Notes: generated from the letters alone by a model not told the origin. Shown: positions 34,945-48,222, numbered from the stretch's first letter. The stretch: DNA of 64,000 bases from Stachybotrys elegans (GCA_020746835.1 JAGPNK010000022.1:124001-188000); one strand, 5' to 3'. A program made the numbers and translations.

Positions 34945-35874
34945 TAGCTTGAGTAATGGGCAATATAGCCATATTTAACCATTGAGCCGTATCTATCCTG
35001 AGTATTGTCGTTGGGGTTTCCAGGCTGATGTATATTAGCAAGAGTGTATTATTTGTCACGCTTTAAACTTACCCAGTTACCTTTAACGGCTATGTTAAGA
35101 ATGAGGAAGAGTGGTGAGTGAGCGAGGCGCTTCTAAGCCTTGTTATTGTTAATCTCGTTTCTACAGACCCGGTGATACTCAGAATCATTGAGAAACCAAG
35201 CTATACTCTCTTGATTAAGAATATCGGGCTGGCGATCAATCTCGACACGCCAGGTATGCCAACCGCGGTCTGGAATACTAGTGTTAGCACTGATGCCAGG
35301 TCTGCTCTCAAAGTAAAGCGTCCTATGGCCAACTAGTTTGCCATTGATGTTCTCCATAATGTTGATCTCGCTACAAAAGGGCCAGAATATGCCTTGCTGA
35401 ATTAACGAACCTAGCATCTAAAAAGCAGGCCATAGGCCTTGTTTACTACTACCTGAGTTGCTGCCAAAGCGTAGTGCTGACTCAATTTGAGTCAACTTTC
35501 CAGCAAGAGGTGTTAGGGTACTGTATATGAAGTCAGCCTTTCTATATGAATGTATATGTAAATCCTAGCTTCCCTACTAAATGCTCTCAACTCGGCCAGA
35601 AGTCTATCCTCGAGGGGTGCCTTTATTCTTCCAGGGTATAAGCTAGAGAGTGTTACCGCCACTAAGCTGAATGTTCCGTGTATCTGTTGTGTAGATCTGG
35701 AGCTCATTGTTTACACCAATATCACCATCGATAATGTTCCAGTTAGCAAGATTGGGGAGATGACCCTTAGTACCCACAAAGTTATCTTGCTAGATGTGGG
35801 TGAATTCGCGATACTGTGGCAATTCCCACCCAAGGGTGAAGCACGGTGCAAAGACTGCAAGAATGAAGGGATGC
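34945..35874 (-). pseudogene. RIP-degraded GH16 glucanase
   Basis: From an ATG at 35874 the signal peptide (MHPFILAVFAPCFTLGWE) is still readable. NLANWNIIDGDIGVNNELQI and YTTDTRNIQLSGG, then KQGLWPAF-MLG, follow. The family active-site motif appears as EINIME instead of EIDIME. Then come GWHTWRVEIDRQPDILNQES (then IAWFLND) and PLFLILNIAVKGNW. This order is that of GH16 endo-1,3(4)-beta-glucanases. Many TAG/TGA codons replace Gln and Trp, and Asp-to-Asn in the active motif is also a G-to-A change. The gene is dead. Confidence 0.78.
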
Positions 35875-36021
35875 ATAGATGCCAGCTTGGAATAGTTATC
35901 TAGGCTCTTTGTTTTAACTTCTTTAGTATAGGATAAAGCCGTCAAGCCGTCAATATAACAATGGTTTTGCATTTGAGTCACTATAGAGTACCGCAGCATG
36001 AAGTCAAGAAGCGCTGGAATA

Positions 36022-36278
36022 TATCCCCTTGAGTGTGGAGGAGGAGGAGCAAGCTTGTATATACCCTATACCTGCTGAATCGGCCCCCACGTATATAGAA
36101 GCTACAGTTTACTACCCTCTAGCTGGAGGGTTAAAAAGGTACTATATTAGTAACTGGTAATACTTACTATTAATATAGGCTATAGTAGAAAGAACAAGTA
36201 TCTCTTACTCTTCTACTTGTTATTGGCTAATATCCCTGTTAGTGACTACCTTGCTCCTCCTCTATACTCAAGGGGATA
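36022..36278. mobile_element. MITE, CCCTTTGAGTGTGG family, copy C
   Basis: The left end TATCCCCTTGAGTGTGGAGG (then AGGAGGAGCAAG) pairs with the right end CTTGCTCCTCCTCTATACTC (then AAGGGGATA). 257 bp, non-coding, very AT-rich interior. Confidence 0.7.
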
Positions 36279-37190
36279 GAGCTGAGCTAGTTCCTGTGCC
36301 TAGTTTTAGGATTGCTTGTCTACTACGAAGCTGTCCAGCGGGCCGATAGATGTGTGAATTGGGACCAGTTTTCGGCCACAGCTCTTGGAATTCTACTGTC
36401 ACTGGGCCCTCTTTCTGTCCTGGGAATAGATTATGGGTCACTTGGGGCCACATTAAAATTGTAAGAAATCTGTAAATGTACCCCACTATAGGTATGTGAT
36501 TAATTCCATTGCCTCTACTCTGTATAAAAAAGCTGGAAGGTTTCCGGTCGGTCCAGAGAGACAAAGGCAAGCCTTGCATTTAAGAATCCAACTAGGCAAC
36601 AGCGCTGCGGTATATTCATCACTCACCGATTCTTTTGCACTGGGACTAAACATCTTTCAGGACATGTTTTTTGTAGAAAATGTTTAACTAATCGCTAACG
36701 AGGGAAATAGTTCGGCAATGTCTTAGTTGTGGAACTTAGTGCTGTAGGAAGAAATACTATGAATCCCAATGTTTGCGCCCCCTTTGGTGTATAGAAAGCT
36801 AGCCTGAAGTTAAGAAGGAATCTCCAGTGGTTTAGGTAGCTGGAATAGTAACGCTCTGTTCTTGTTTCAACCTTGAGATATAATGTGATAGATATATTAT
36901 GTCATTGCCAACAAGTGGACTTTTGCTTACACTAGCCTTGCTGCCTACTAGCCGGTCCTCTATTTTTAGTCAGTTTAGGTACTTCTATGCAACGCTTAGA
37001 GCTATTTTAGGCTAACCTGTGATTTAAAAACTGGTCCCAGGAGCAGAAATAGCCTGTATAGGTCCAAAAAAGGGGTTTCTATTTAGTAACGCCGATTCTG
37101 GACGATAGGTGGGAATCAGCAAACCCCTTATATAAACTATATCTCTCCTTTGACTGTGTATTTAATGGTCTAGTGAGAAATCGCAGACAA
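36279..37190. other. No gene recognised
   Basis: AT-rich sequence with isolated short ORFs (36268-36579, 36496-36687) and no motif. Confidence 0.35.
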
Positions 37191-37194
37191 TTAA

Positions 37195-37739
37195 ATGGCT
37201 TACAACTGGATGTTTCAAGACAAGCTCAAACTCAATCCCCAGCTGCTGGGTTTCTAGAGTTCTGGAGCGAGTGCCAAAGGTCCCTCAGGTAGATAGAATG
37301 AGCTAAGCTCTATGGACTTTCTTTCTGGTTAAAGCCAGACGAATGTATTGGATTCTATATTGGCTCTATGGCCCTGGTTAAAGAAAGTTCCTTCGCTGAA
37401 AAGGGGGGAACAGAAGCAGGACAGTACACCGGCTGAGAAAAATAGCTGCGAACGTGAGACCTAGCAAATCAAACAAGCTATTGGCTGTCTTGTGGAAGAG
37501 TTAAATCGGACAGACAAGCGCCTAGGCAAGCTAGAGGGATGGATTAATGCCCTCGGAAATGGGTAAGTGGATTATATACAAATAATCTTTCATCTGCTAA
37601 CTTGGTTAAAAGACTGGAGCAGGAAAAAGACCAAATAAGCAAAGAAATAGACAGAAACATCCAAAAACTTCGTAAGTGGGCAGATAAAGTGGGAAATATT
37701 GTGAATGGGGTCATGAATATGATGACAGATTCCCAATGA
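37195..37739 (+). pseudogene. Coiled-coil protein relic (2 exons)
   Basis: It starts at ATG (MAYNWMFQDKLKLNPQLL) but has several TAG/TAA codons in the first 80 codons. The second half is open: EELNRTDKRLGKLEGWINAL, spliced at 37562/37613 (GTAAGT donor, CTGCTAACTT branch region) to LEQEKDQISKEIDRNIQKLR and a TGA at 37737. Heptad-like helices, no known family. Confidence 0.45.
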
Positions 37740-38103
37740 GATCTGCACATGTAACTAAGTTAAATAAAATCCTGACTATTAAACTAGGCCTTTGTCCTGC
37801 CTTTTATAATATTTATGCAAGAAGGAATATGTTCTTTACGGTTCTAACTTATGCTACGATTTTTAGATCTGCCTGCCTTGGCTGCTTGCAGCGCTGTCTA
37901 AACCCTTAAAACTAGATTCCTCCAAACTATATCCTCGCTTGTTTCTTGGCGCTTGCCTTAAGCTCATTAAGCGCCCCAACCACCCTGATCTCGGCTATAA
38001 AAGTGCTGATTTGCTCTTGAGGTATAACACTGCTATGTGTTAAAGCTACATTGTTCAGATCTGGCAGCTTGGTATGTTGGGTCATTGGGTGCTCTCCGAT
38101 CTC

Positions 38104-38594
38104 CTAACTCTTCCTTGCCTTTATTGCAAGCAGCTTGTCATTTTTCTCCTGAAGTTGGATTTTGAGTAATTCATTGTGATGTATCTGTTGTTCCAGCTTT
38201 TTCATCAATGTCTCAGAGTCAGCTAGGACATCCTTGTACCTTCTCTGTTGCTGTTTGTATGCAGTCTGAAAGTTATTAGCCTTCCACTTCAATACTCCAT
38301 TCTCCTTCTCCAGATTTTTAATAAGAAGTAAGTTGTGGATGCATTCCCTAATGCATTGCTTAATTGTTGTTTGGCTAGCCCAAAGGTCTCGGCCAAGGTC
38401 ATCTGATTCCATGGAGCTTCCAGCTGGGTGGCTAACTTGAACCTTGTAAGAATTAGCAAATTTATCTTTAATGCAGTATCTCGACTTTCTAACATTGGCA
38501 GTGCGCTCTTTATCCATAACTTGGCTAGCTGCCAGAATAGATTGAGGGATAAGCTCTGATATTTGTTAGGTAGGCCTTCCATTCTGCATGCCAC
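38104..38594 (-). CDS. Coiled-coil ORF, unknown
   Basis: The longer frame (38517-38104, 137 codons) has a basic N-terminus, then GRDLWASQTTIKQCIRECIH and a long Lys/Gln/Leu-rich coiled coil ending LQEKNDKLLAIKARKS. An overlapping frame (38594-38289) carries LAETFGLAKQQLSNALG. The two may be exons or frameshifted parts of one gene. It lies opposite another coiled-coil relic. Family not recognised. Confidence 0.35.
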
Positions 38595-38599
38595 TGAGC

Positions 38600-41500
38600 T
38601 CTGACCTTACAGCTGAATAGGTTGAGAAAGTACTTGGTGGCGTGCCATATTCTACGCTGCAGCTAGATGATTATATATCCATGCAAATTCGCTCTCCCGT
38701 AAAGGCTTGATTGCTATTTTGGGTTGTGGATCTTGGAAGTGTGGCAAGGTGACTGCTGATATTTCACACTTGAGATATTTACTGATTGACGATATCGAGA
38801 CTAATGATAAAGATACTCTATTTGAGTGATGTATGTGCCCAAAATTAGCCCCTTTCCCATAAGCGCAGGCAATGTGAGATCCGGCAGCTCTGGAAATTCT
38901 AGCACGGTGCTATGTTAGTATAACTTTGGTGCAGTTTCGGCCTCCTTTTCCCGAAAGCCAGTGCCAGTCCGTAATTTCTTTTCTACGTTTTCTGGTAAAG
39001 GATTCCAGGCCCCAACCTGCGCTTTCCATCATGGTATTTTTGATTTGCATTAACTAAGTTAACATGAATAATTAGTCCCTACTGTCAGTTATTATGCATG
39101 ATTTGATCCTCAATATAACCTCTTTATATAGTAACTGAAGTTCAGTAGATTAATTGTGTTAAGATGTGGAATATCTAAAAATAAACTAAATGTAGCTATA
39201 ATACCCGGTAGAATAGGGTTACATCGCTTATTGCCCCCTCTTGAGGATCGGCTTTACAGTACCTACCTGCAGACTGTTTTAGTCAGGTGATGCTATTGAT
39301 TCAATTGCCGAAGTAGGGGGCTATTTTCCGGAGATAGAATCGCAAGGGCAACCGACCTGCCCAACTCCCGGTCGATCAATCACTTCAACTCGGTTAGATA
39401 ACCATAAACTCTAAGCGAGGTGTGGGGCAATGGCGTAGGCAGGATTGCCATTTTGCTTCGTAATTGTGTTCAGTAATACAATCGTTCTATTTGTATTATG
39501 CAGTTGGTCAACAGTTACTTTTGGGTGATAATTCCCAGAGAAATATGGGTTTATGGAGCCTTTTTAACCGCTTGTATTGGTTACCCTTGTGTTGGGTCAC
39601 GCTAGTGATCGGCAACATGACTGATCAGCGTTGGTTGGCAATCGACAGAGTACTCCGTTAATGCACAAGACAGATGATGCATGCTGTAGCTGGGGAAGGG
39701 TAGAGAACGAGGGATTTAATCCCATGTTGAGCCTCAGGCCATGTCGGCAATTGGCTAGTGCACACGAGTCTTCCATCATGCACTGAGATAGATAAATAAT
39801 GCCTCCATCAGGGGACTATATCTATTGTTGTTGCCCACGTCAGGCATCAACTCGCTTTGCATTGATCTTCTGAACCATGACCATGAGTAACTCCTAGTAC
39901 CCGAACACTTGGCCTTCAAATGCTCATGGAGCACAAGCAAGATATCCTCCACATACACCTCTTCCTCAGCCTCACGGACCAGCTCCTGGTCAAATGCGCC
40001 CCCAGCCTGATTTGGCTCTACCCCCAATGCTTCATCCATCCCCAGTGCTTTATCCACCACCACCAATAACAACGCCTTATCCATCTTAACAGTAGATATC
40101 TTGCACAGAAGCTCAACGTGCCGAGGTGCTGCAGTGTAAGAAGGAAAGAACGAGGCAATACCAATTAGCGCTAGAGAAGGAGCGCGTCTAAGTATTGGGG
40201 CAAATGGTTCAAGCCTTACTTCCTAGGCCCGGGCAATGGACCCCCCCAGGCACGTCCAACCCATCCTAGACCGCTAGACCAAGCCCAGCTAACATATGTA
40301 CTTGTATGCTGCAAACAGGTACTTTACCCCGTCCAGCTGTGATCCAAGGGAACACAGTTCCAACTTCAATAGGCGCCCCGTTACAAACAGCGAATACTAC
40401 TCCGGGCTCTGTTACTTAACTGCCCTATATGGTACTGACTAAAGAGAGTTGGCCTTTAACTTTTCACCATTAGAAAATGCACACATATGAAACAGCTAAA
40501 GCTCATAAGCGACCTTGACTTAAACGAGCCAATTTGATAGTAAGCCGCCTGGTGACAAGCACCTAGAAAGTGGCTGGACTGGAGGAGCAAAGCGAAAGTT
40601 CAAATCTAGTGTCAGCACTGGAGCAGTTGCAAGACACAGGAGCACAGAACACAGATAGAGAGTAGTAGCCAAGCCAAGCTATTTTATATCATAGTTCTTC
40701 CTTTTTTATAAACCTGCTGTTTAGTTCCTATCTGTGTTTGCAATTAATGCAATGTTCGCTAGCCACTAATAATAGAGTCAAACCTAGGCAGTAATTGACT
40801 AAACTAGAGGACGTTATATAAAAAGTTCTAGACTGGGGAACCCATATGAGATTCACAAAGGTTTCTTGTCAATCGACATGCAGTACCTTGCCAAACTATA
40901 CAACTTGCATTGCAGAGTCAGCCTTACAATAGAAAAATCCATTGGAATAAACACCACTTCATATTGCTTGCCTAGGTTGCTATACACTGCTAGACAATCT
41001 TGCTGCATACCTTGTCCATTACAGCAGGCACCTCTCTGGATGCAGCATGCAAAGCTAACTGGCAGGAGATGTAGTTCAATGAAGTAGAGAGAAGAGATAG
41101 CAGAAAGATTGGGGGATAGCTAGGTACCTGAAATCAGACATCGCACAGCACCGGTAGTTAGTCTAGGCAAGGCAGATATTGCCATGTGGGGACCTCGTTG
41201 AACTCATTACTAACAACGAAGGAAGACCCACCTCTCCAGCCCTTATATATAACACTGGCAAATGGCATTGGTATCTCCGATAGACGGCCTATTCTAAACG
41301 CCCAATTGCCGACCCTTGCAATCCATTAGAAGTTAAGACCCTCAGGCTATATTATCCTTTTTGCTGCCCATAAACCGCCTTAGAGGCAGTCAAGCAATGT
41401 CTTGTAGATACTATTCCTACGCTATATAGTGGTTCCTTCTATAAATACATCCATTCAAAATCTATGACCTCACTCCAGGGCAATAATAATTGCTAACTAC

Positions 41501-41880
41501 ATAGGGCCATAACCTAAAATCAACTTTCGCAAAGAGAAGGGAGTAGAGCTATCTTTCCTCCTAAATTGGGCTGAACGATGATACTATTCCCAAGCACCTG
41601 AAAGACTATGGTATTAGAACGTTGAACAGCTTCTAGAATTACAGTAGTAAATTAATTCAAGAGATTGTTATTTGATAAGAAAGATTTGAAAACGAGCTCG
41701 GTCGGGAATGAAGCCATCTTGCCAGGGGATTCTAGCTGTGATAGTTCTTGTAGGGTTTGATTCCATCCCATGGTCCTGAATTCTCATGTTCCCCTTTGTT
41801 CCCAACCTTATCGTCTATACCCAGGAACATGGCATTGCTGTTTATCTCCACAGAGATTTTAGTTGTTTGCAAAATCCTGT
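38600..41880. other. Long AT-rich stretch, no gene recognised
   Basis: It holds scattered short ORFs (for example 39776-40084, Asp/Glu-rich on the minus strand) but no recognisable domain, RNA gene or clear inverted repeat. Near 40100-40190 the translation EAQRAEVLQCKKERTRQYQL resembles a helical tail of pogo-type transposases, too short to rely on. Confidence 0.35.
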
Positions 41881-41881
41881 T

Positions 41882-42600
41882 TTAATCAAATCTACCTTGT
41901 CTATCGCAGATTGTTGTTGATAGTTTGTTAACCGGTTTATGAAATGCTGTGGGTACTGCATTTTCATGCCATTGGGGACTGTTTCCGCCCGCCATGGATG
42001 GCTGTTTCTGAGCGTTTCTCTTTATATCCTGAACTTTGGATAGTGGATATTTGAACATGGTTAATACCCACGTATTATAGAAGGCCTTCGGGAACAACGG
42101 GACGCAGAACACAAGCAGGACGCAGGTACTCTCAGCCAGAAACCAGAGAACTGCTGGCCCTTGATCGAAGATGAAGTCCGCTTTATAATCCAACCGACTG
42201 ATTGTATACACAAGCCTGGTGGCACAACCAACCGCTCTGTGCAAACATAAATTAGCAGGCTGAAGGGAATGGGCGTAAGAGATCACTTACAGTAACCCAA
42301 CGGAGAAGACAATGGCAATGCCTGCCCTTCTCTTTTGTGTTGCTTGAAGGCCCCAAATCGTCTGTTGTAGTAGAATGAATATAAATACTTCGAGAACCAA
42401 GTTAAAGACTGCTGATGGAATATCCAGGCTGCCTTGTGTATAACATTCCCCGGGTATCCATCTCCTCTAAATCTTGCTATAGGGTCGATAGTGAAACTGA
42501 AGCGTAATAAAATACGCAATATAAAATATAACACTGATAATAATGAGGGCATTGCAAGTACACGAGAATTGGTTCTAGATGCCATAGGGCATGAAGATTT
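41882..42600 (-). pseudogene. Rhodopsin-domain protein fragment, C-terminal half
   Basis: Two blocks (about 42425-42291 and 42236-41882) splice through a GTAAGT...GCACAG intron. They give LLQQTIWGLQATQKRRAGIA followed by IVFSVGLLAVGCATRLVYTI, then GPAVLWFLAESTCVLLVFCV. These are the last helices and the charged loop of the fungal rhodopsin-domain family. Upstream of 42425 the frame is broken and the first helices are missing. It is the second of three copies of this family in the window. Confidence 0.65.
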
Positions 42601-42906
42601 GTTTCCATTTGTAGAGGATCGCGGGTTTAATTAACACTGTGAATAAGCAGTAGAAAATAGGCTGAAGGTAGAGCTGCTAAAACCAGGCAGGATATTCGTT
42701 AGCCAGGAAACATAAAAGAATACTTGACTTATAAATAATACATGTGATGTTTGTAGGAAGGAGAAGTTCCATTAGTGATTCCAGAATGTTCTCAGCATTG
42801 CAAGTCGATAGGTCGTACTAACAAGACCGCAATAGGCACCCTAGCAGAGCATATTAGCCCTTTAGAGCGAGGGCCGAGGAAACATATGGTAGATGGAGTT
42901 TAGCCA

Positions 42907-43516
42907 GTGATGCAGGGACCCCTACGACGGCTGCAAAAGTGCCCGCTGCGTCGGGCTGAACTACTGGCGGATCAAATCCGACCAGAAACAACCAGAGACA
43001 TCCTCTGGCCTACAGTAAATAACATGACAATAGCCAACTTCTACCGGCAGTCACACCACGACACAGCGCTGGACATACTGCTCCGCTGGTCCGCCCCTCC
43101 CAGATGCCTTGTGGCCGGCGACTTCAACGCCAAACACCCCACGTGGCAGACAGGCCGCCTCGAAGGCCGAGGCGAGGACATTGCCTCCTGGGCATCGGAA
43201 AACAGGCTTGTCCTGCTAAACGAGACTGATATACCTACTAACCCGCATGGCAACACAATAGACTTTGCCTTTACTAATATCGGATTAGCTGAAGCCACCG
43301 TCGAGGACCACCTTGCCACCAGCTCCGACCACTTTACGCTAAGCATAACCGTGCCCGAGATCCAACACGTAACAGCACGGCCCGGACGGGTCCGCCTCTC
43401 TTCCGACGAGGAGATGAAGCGGTTCGTAGAGACTGTTCAGGCCGCCATCGCTGGTGTACCTGCCGACACCTCTACCCCCGAACAGCTCGACGCTCTGGCT
43501 TCTGATCTTGTCAACA
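42907..43516 (+). mobile_element. LINE fragment with endonuclease domain
   Basis: An open frame with CLVAGDFNAKHPTWQ, GNTIDFAFTNIG and TSSDHFTLSI. These are the Asp/Asn, Asp and Asp-His motifs of the AP-type endonuclease of Tad-like LINEs. The start is truncated. The frame is cut at LVNI by the terminal repeat of the Fot-like element at 43519. GC-rich codons without stops suggest a fairly recent insertion. Confidence 0.75.
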
Positions 43517-43808
43517 TACCATGCAGCACCCACCTACCGTACAGCAAAAAAAAAATTTCCCCATACAAATTGCCCAATTTCGCCTATAGAGTACGTTGTC
43601 AAAATGAAAGATATTTTGATGAGAAAATGTCTGTTATATTAAGAATTGCATGGAATTTAATATTTCCACTTTGCTTACACAGTGACGCTTGCGGTGTGGT
43701 CGCACGGAACTAATATAAAATGTCTCAAAATGCCTCCCTTATCAACCAGCCTCCTCGAAGCTTCATCCAAACTTTTCCCTTCCCCATCTTTCCTTGGTCA
43801 CCTCAAAC

Positions 43809-46800
43809 ATGCCTCAATCATCTTATACGGAGGACGATGTTATCCAGGCCATACTAGATGTCACAGAAAATGGCCTCTCCTAGAACTAGGCCGCCCAGAA
43901 GAACGGCGTGCCTCCGACCACTCTCTCTAACCGATTAAGAGGCCTACCGTCAAAATCCGAGGTCACCCAGCCTGCGCAGCTGCTATCCAAGTCGGAGGAG
44001 TCCAGATTGGTTACCTGGATACTTAGAAAAGAGGCCTTGGGCTATGCTCCTTCTCACAGTCAAGTTCGCGCTACCATTACTGCCCTCTTGAGACAACAAG
44101 GACGGGAAAGGCCTATCGGTGTACACTGGCTAGCCAGGTTCATTAAACGCCATGACAATATCAAGACAAAGGTAGGGAAACGCCAGGAAGCTGCAAAGTT
44201 CAATTCCCTTACCCCAATGGCCGTCAATTGGTACTTTGATATCCGGGAGAGCGAATATGGCTGGATCAAACCGAAGAACACGGTTAATGTTGACAAGGGC
44301 GGTATCATGGCTGGATTTAGTAAGTATTGATCATTTTTGCTACCAAACTCACTAATCCACTGAAAAATATAGGCTTGGATTCCTTGGTCATTGGTAGTAG
44401 CAATCCTAGGAGGAAGGCCTTCCTCAAGGGCTTGCAGTCCCGCACTTGGACTACCTTTATCAAAGCCGTCACCGCAGATGGTCGTCTTCTGAAGCCGGGG
44501 ACTATCTTTAAAGGTAAAGAGCTTCAGCAACAATGGTTTATCGACGAGCTCCGGGGGATCGCCGACTGGTATTATATCACGTCCGACAATGGCTGGACGG
44601 ACAACCATATCGCAGTCGAGTGGCTCAAGGAGGTCTATCTGCCTCAAACGCAACCGGCGGATGAGTCTGATGCAAGGCTCATCATATTAGATGGCCATGG
44701 AAGCCATGTATCTGTGAGTATCTAGCTGTTCTACCGTAGGAACTCGAAAAATTGAGAATGACTGCGGAGCCCGTGGCGCCGCCACTGCCCACAAAACAGG
44801 CGCACACCTTACTTCCTATAGTAACGCGCTTTGATCAGCGATTGAGCCCCAATATCAAATGATGCAATGGAAATATGTAAATTCCGTAGCATCCGCTTAA
44901 ATCTGCATTATGAAGCCTCAGAGATGCATTGACAATGCCGCCGTTGCAGCAGGTTAACCCAAATGTTCAGAGGGCGCGCCCTCCACGCGCTGCAAAGCTG
45001 AAGCCTGGCCCCAAGCCAAAATCGTTATATGAGCTCCCTCTAAGAGCGTATAAGGAATGTATCCGGCCTAAGGTACATTGCTAGAAGCGGTTCAGAGCAG
45101 AAGTTTTCTATTTCTTGGTATTTCACTGCATCTACAATCCTCAAGCTTCTTTAAATAGCAGATAAGTCACTGTTAAGGGTGGTTATTATGCCCCATACTT
45201 CCGCGAGGCAGAAGCATTCTTTAGAGTTCCTCTTAAAACAATATCCGGTTAGTGGTGTAAGAGAGAAAACTTTAGGCTCTTAGAACACTATTCATGGAGA
45301 CCCTATTGGCCGGACCTTGAGGAGAGACTCTTTAGAGACTTCCTCGCCTAAAGAAAGAAAGGAAAGATTGTTATAACATTGTGGTTTCACGCACAAGCTT
45401 GGAGTATCTTTGTAGAGCTAAATCCTGGTGTTAAGCAGCTATTTACCTTCTCCAACAGTTGGTAGAACAGCTTTAAGAAACGCTACAACATTGTATGCAG
45501 AAGAATCACTAAACAAATAACTCAGAAACCTAAGGATTCCCTAAAAATTATTCTAAATTTCCTCCGCTTTATTAAGAGAGTTTCCTAAGGCTCCAAGCCT
45601 CTAAGTCCTTTCCCAGAGCTTCTAAATATATAATTACACTTCAAAACATATTGTATTGTCAATCTTAATGAGACACCAGTCCCTTTCCAATTTCTTAATG
45701 GTTGCACATGGGATATTTATAGCATAAAGACTATAGCTAGAAAAGCAAATAGTTCTGGCTGGAACAAACACCAATTGACTCTAATACTATATATTTTCGC
45801 TAATCGGTTGTTCTATAGCCTTCTGGGGGGCTAGAAGCTTAGAGAATAGCCTTAGTAACCTCTCTAGTTAAAGCTAAAGTTAATCTTCAAAGGATTATCA
45901 AGAGGGAAACTCTAGGAGCAAGAGTATAACTATTATATACCTAACATTACTGTCAAGTTCAATCTAACTATATATAACAATAAGGAGCTATTTTTAAAGT
46001 GAATTAATAACAAATATTTGCCCTCTCTGCCCAAAGGCAAAGATAATCTCTTGGTATATAATGTTATAACTTTTCATAAGACTAAAAAGATCAAAACCGC
46101 TCTCAAGACCAAGAGAATCACCACAGTAATAATTCCATCAGGCCTTATAAGTTTGCTTCAACCACTGGATACAGCTATTAACAGACCATTCAAACATTAG
46201 TTACACAATAAAACTAACCTATACACTTAGAAATGCAAGAATAAAGGAAAAACTAAGTAGACTATACAAGAGAAGCAGATCATAACTACTTGGATTGTCT
46301 CTGCTACTATAAAAACCCTAGAATCCAAAACTCAGCTTATCATGAAGGCATTTAAGGATTATAGCATTAGTATTCTTCCAGACAGATCTAAGGATTTCAA
46401 AATCAATATTAAAGATATCTCTAAAGATTAGATTAATCTCTCTAAATAGGAAAATACTAAGGAAATTATTATTAAAGACAAGGAGCTTGTCCTAGCCTCT
46501 TAAAACCTTAACAAGCTTATTATTGCCAGCAATAACAATAACCCAGAGCTACACCTAAGTCTTCTAAAGGTAAAGGAATTACAGCATCTACTTAAATTAG
46601 CAAAGCTTTCAACATTAGAAAATAAGAAGACTCTGTATAAATGGCTCTATAAGTATCTAAGGGAAAAGAATAACAATGATCCGGCTGAAAATACAATTGT
46701 AGTAGCAATAGATAACTTAGGCAAGGAAGATGACTCTACTTGTAATGTCTGACAAGCTTAATAGTAATATACAAATTCAAGCCAGCCTATTATGGCAACG

Positions 46801-48080
46801 CTCCCACTGCATTTCTTAATCTTTAACTATATATAAACAACACTGCTTACATTAGAGGAGCTCATCAACAGCACTACAACTTCTCCTTTGCCTGCCTATA
46901 ATACCAACCTTTTAGAGCAAGGGAAATGCCCGTTTTGACACCCAGTAACAAGGGCTCATAGTATTCAAGTTAATAAACGCTGCCAAGCTTGAAGCAGGCC
47001 TTATTTTCAAAATCTCAGGTTATAACTAAGCAGTAGCAATATCTTTAACAACACAAATATCATATTAATAGAGCCAGCTTTAGGCATTTTAAGGGCTTTA
47101 ATTGTAGCATGGTTAGCAGGGTTAAGAAAAGATAGTTAGGGATAATGTTACATTGTAATTAAGATTCGGTTGCTAATAAAGTTAGGTAGCGCTAAACCCA
47201 TTGCGCCATTTCGCCACTAGCGGCTCCGCAGTCATTCTCAATTTTTCAAGTTCCTACAGTAGATCGGAAATGCCACTGACGGCGCTGACTGAAAATCCAG
47301 GATGAGTGGATGGCTACGTGCTTTTTGAACAACGTATACTGCTGTTACCTGCCTGCACACTGCTCTCATGGGCTGCAGCCGCTGGATAATGGCGTCTTCA
47401 ATGTATCCAAGGTTGCCTACCGAAAAGAACTGCAGAAACTCGCCAGCCTGACCGATTCTGCGCCGGTAGACAAGGTCAACTTCATCAAGGCCTATGCCAA
47501 GGCCAGGGAAGTAGGTATGACGAAGAAAAATATACTCTCAGGCTGGAGAGTGACTGGAAACTGGCCGATTTCACGGCGGAAAGCGCTCATACATCCTGAG
47601 ATTCAGCCGGACAAGAAGGAAACGACGCCCGGGTCGGACGGCCACAGAGACGGGCAAGTCGACTCTGATAATACGCCAAAGACCAGCCGCCACATCAGAG
47701 ATCTGGGGAAGAACAAGAGTCCGTCAACAAGAAGGCGCTATTCTGTGATATCGAAAGGGTTTGAAGCTCAAGAGTCAAAGATCGCCTCTCTGAGCACCAG
47801 AATAGCCAGTCTGGAGGAGGAAGTTGGCCGGTTGAGCAGAGGCAGGAAGAAGAAGGCGATACCGAATCCCAACAAAAGATTCATGACATTGGCAGAAGCT
47901 CTGGTAACTGGTGAGGCTATTTCCGAGGCAAACGAAGCAATTGAAGAGGCGGATGCTGTTGAGGATGTGATCGAGGTGGGAGAGATGGACGAAGTTGAGA
48001 GTTCAAATTCGGAGGAGGAAGAATTAGGTGTGGTACGCACACGCGCAGGGCGTGAAGTCAAAATACCGCGAAAATATTAA
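43809..48080 (+). pseudogene. Fot1-like (DD35D) transposase, 3 exons, two N-terminal stops
   Basis: Exons are 43809-44319, 44373-44713 and 47301-48080, all in phase, for 543 codons, very close to the known 542 residues of Fot1. The N-terminus MPQSSYTEDDVIQAI and AAQKNGVPPTTLSNRLRG is the pogo/CENP-B-type HTH, followed by HWLARFIKRH. Catalytic Asps are NVDKGG, IILDGHGSH and LQPLD. The last two are 35 residues apart only after the second intron is spliced. Two TAG codons near residue 35 (GLS-stop-N-stop-AA) replace likely Gln/Leu codons and would stop translation. The C-terminus is acidic. Probably inactive unless a downstream ATG (43908) is used. Confidence 0.8.
44734..47259 (+). mobile_element. 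RIP-decayed pogo-like element inside the Fot intron
   Basis: Terminal repeats (GTAGGAACTCGAAAAATTGA with GAATGACTGCGGAGCC, and their inverted match at 47215-47259) are flanked by TA. The interior is AT-rich and full of stops. It keeps LLQPLDTAINRPFKH near 46150, VITFHKTKKIKTALK before it, and a CENP-B-type NSW-NSFKKRYNI near 45460. This marks a DDE transposase of the CENP-B/pogo class, different from the host Fot element. Confidence 0.72.
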
Positions 48081-48222
48081 AATCCACTTCATTCTAAAAC
48101 GAAATTCGAAAATCATTTCACGGGTTTTATTTTTGGTGAATTTTCAACATATGGTTGAAAAATAGCATTTTGTATGGGGGATTTTTTTTTTTTGCTGTAC
48201 GGTAGGTGGGTACTGCATGGTA

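Larger units (their letters stand above)
43519..48220 (+). mobile_element. Fot1/pogo-type DNA transposon with a nested element
   Basis: The left end CCATGCAGCACCCACCTACC and the inverted right end CCATGCAGTACCCACCTACC continue into GTACAGCAAAAAAAAAA, giving terminal repeats of about 50 bp. TA flanks both sides (43517-43518 and 48221-48222). Total 4,702 bp; removing the nested 2,526-bp element leaves about 2.2 kb, the usual size for this family. Confidence 0.82.
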
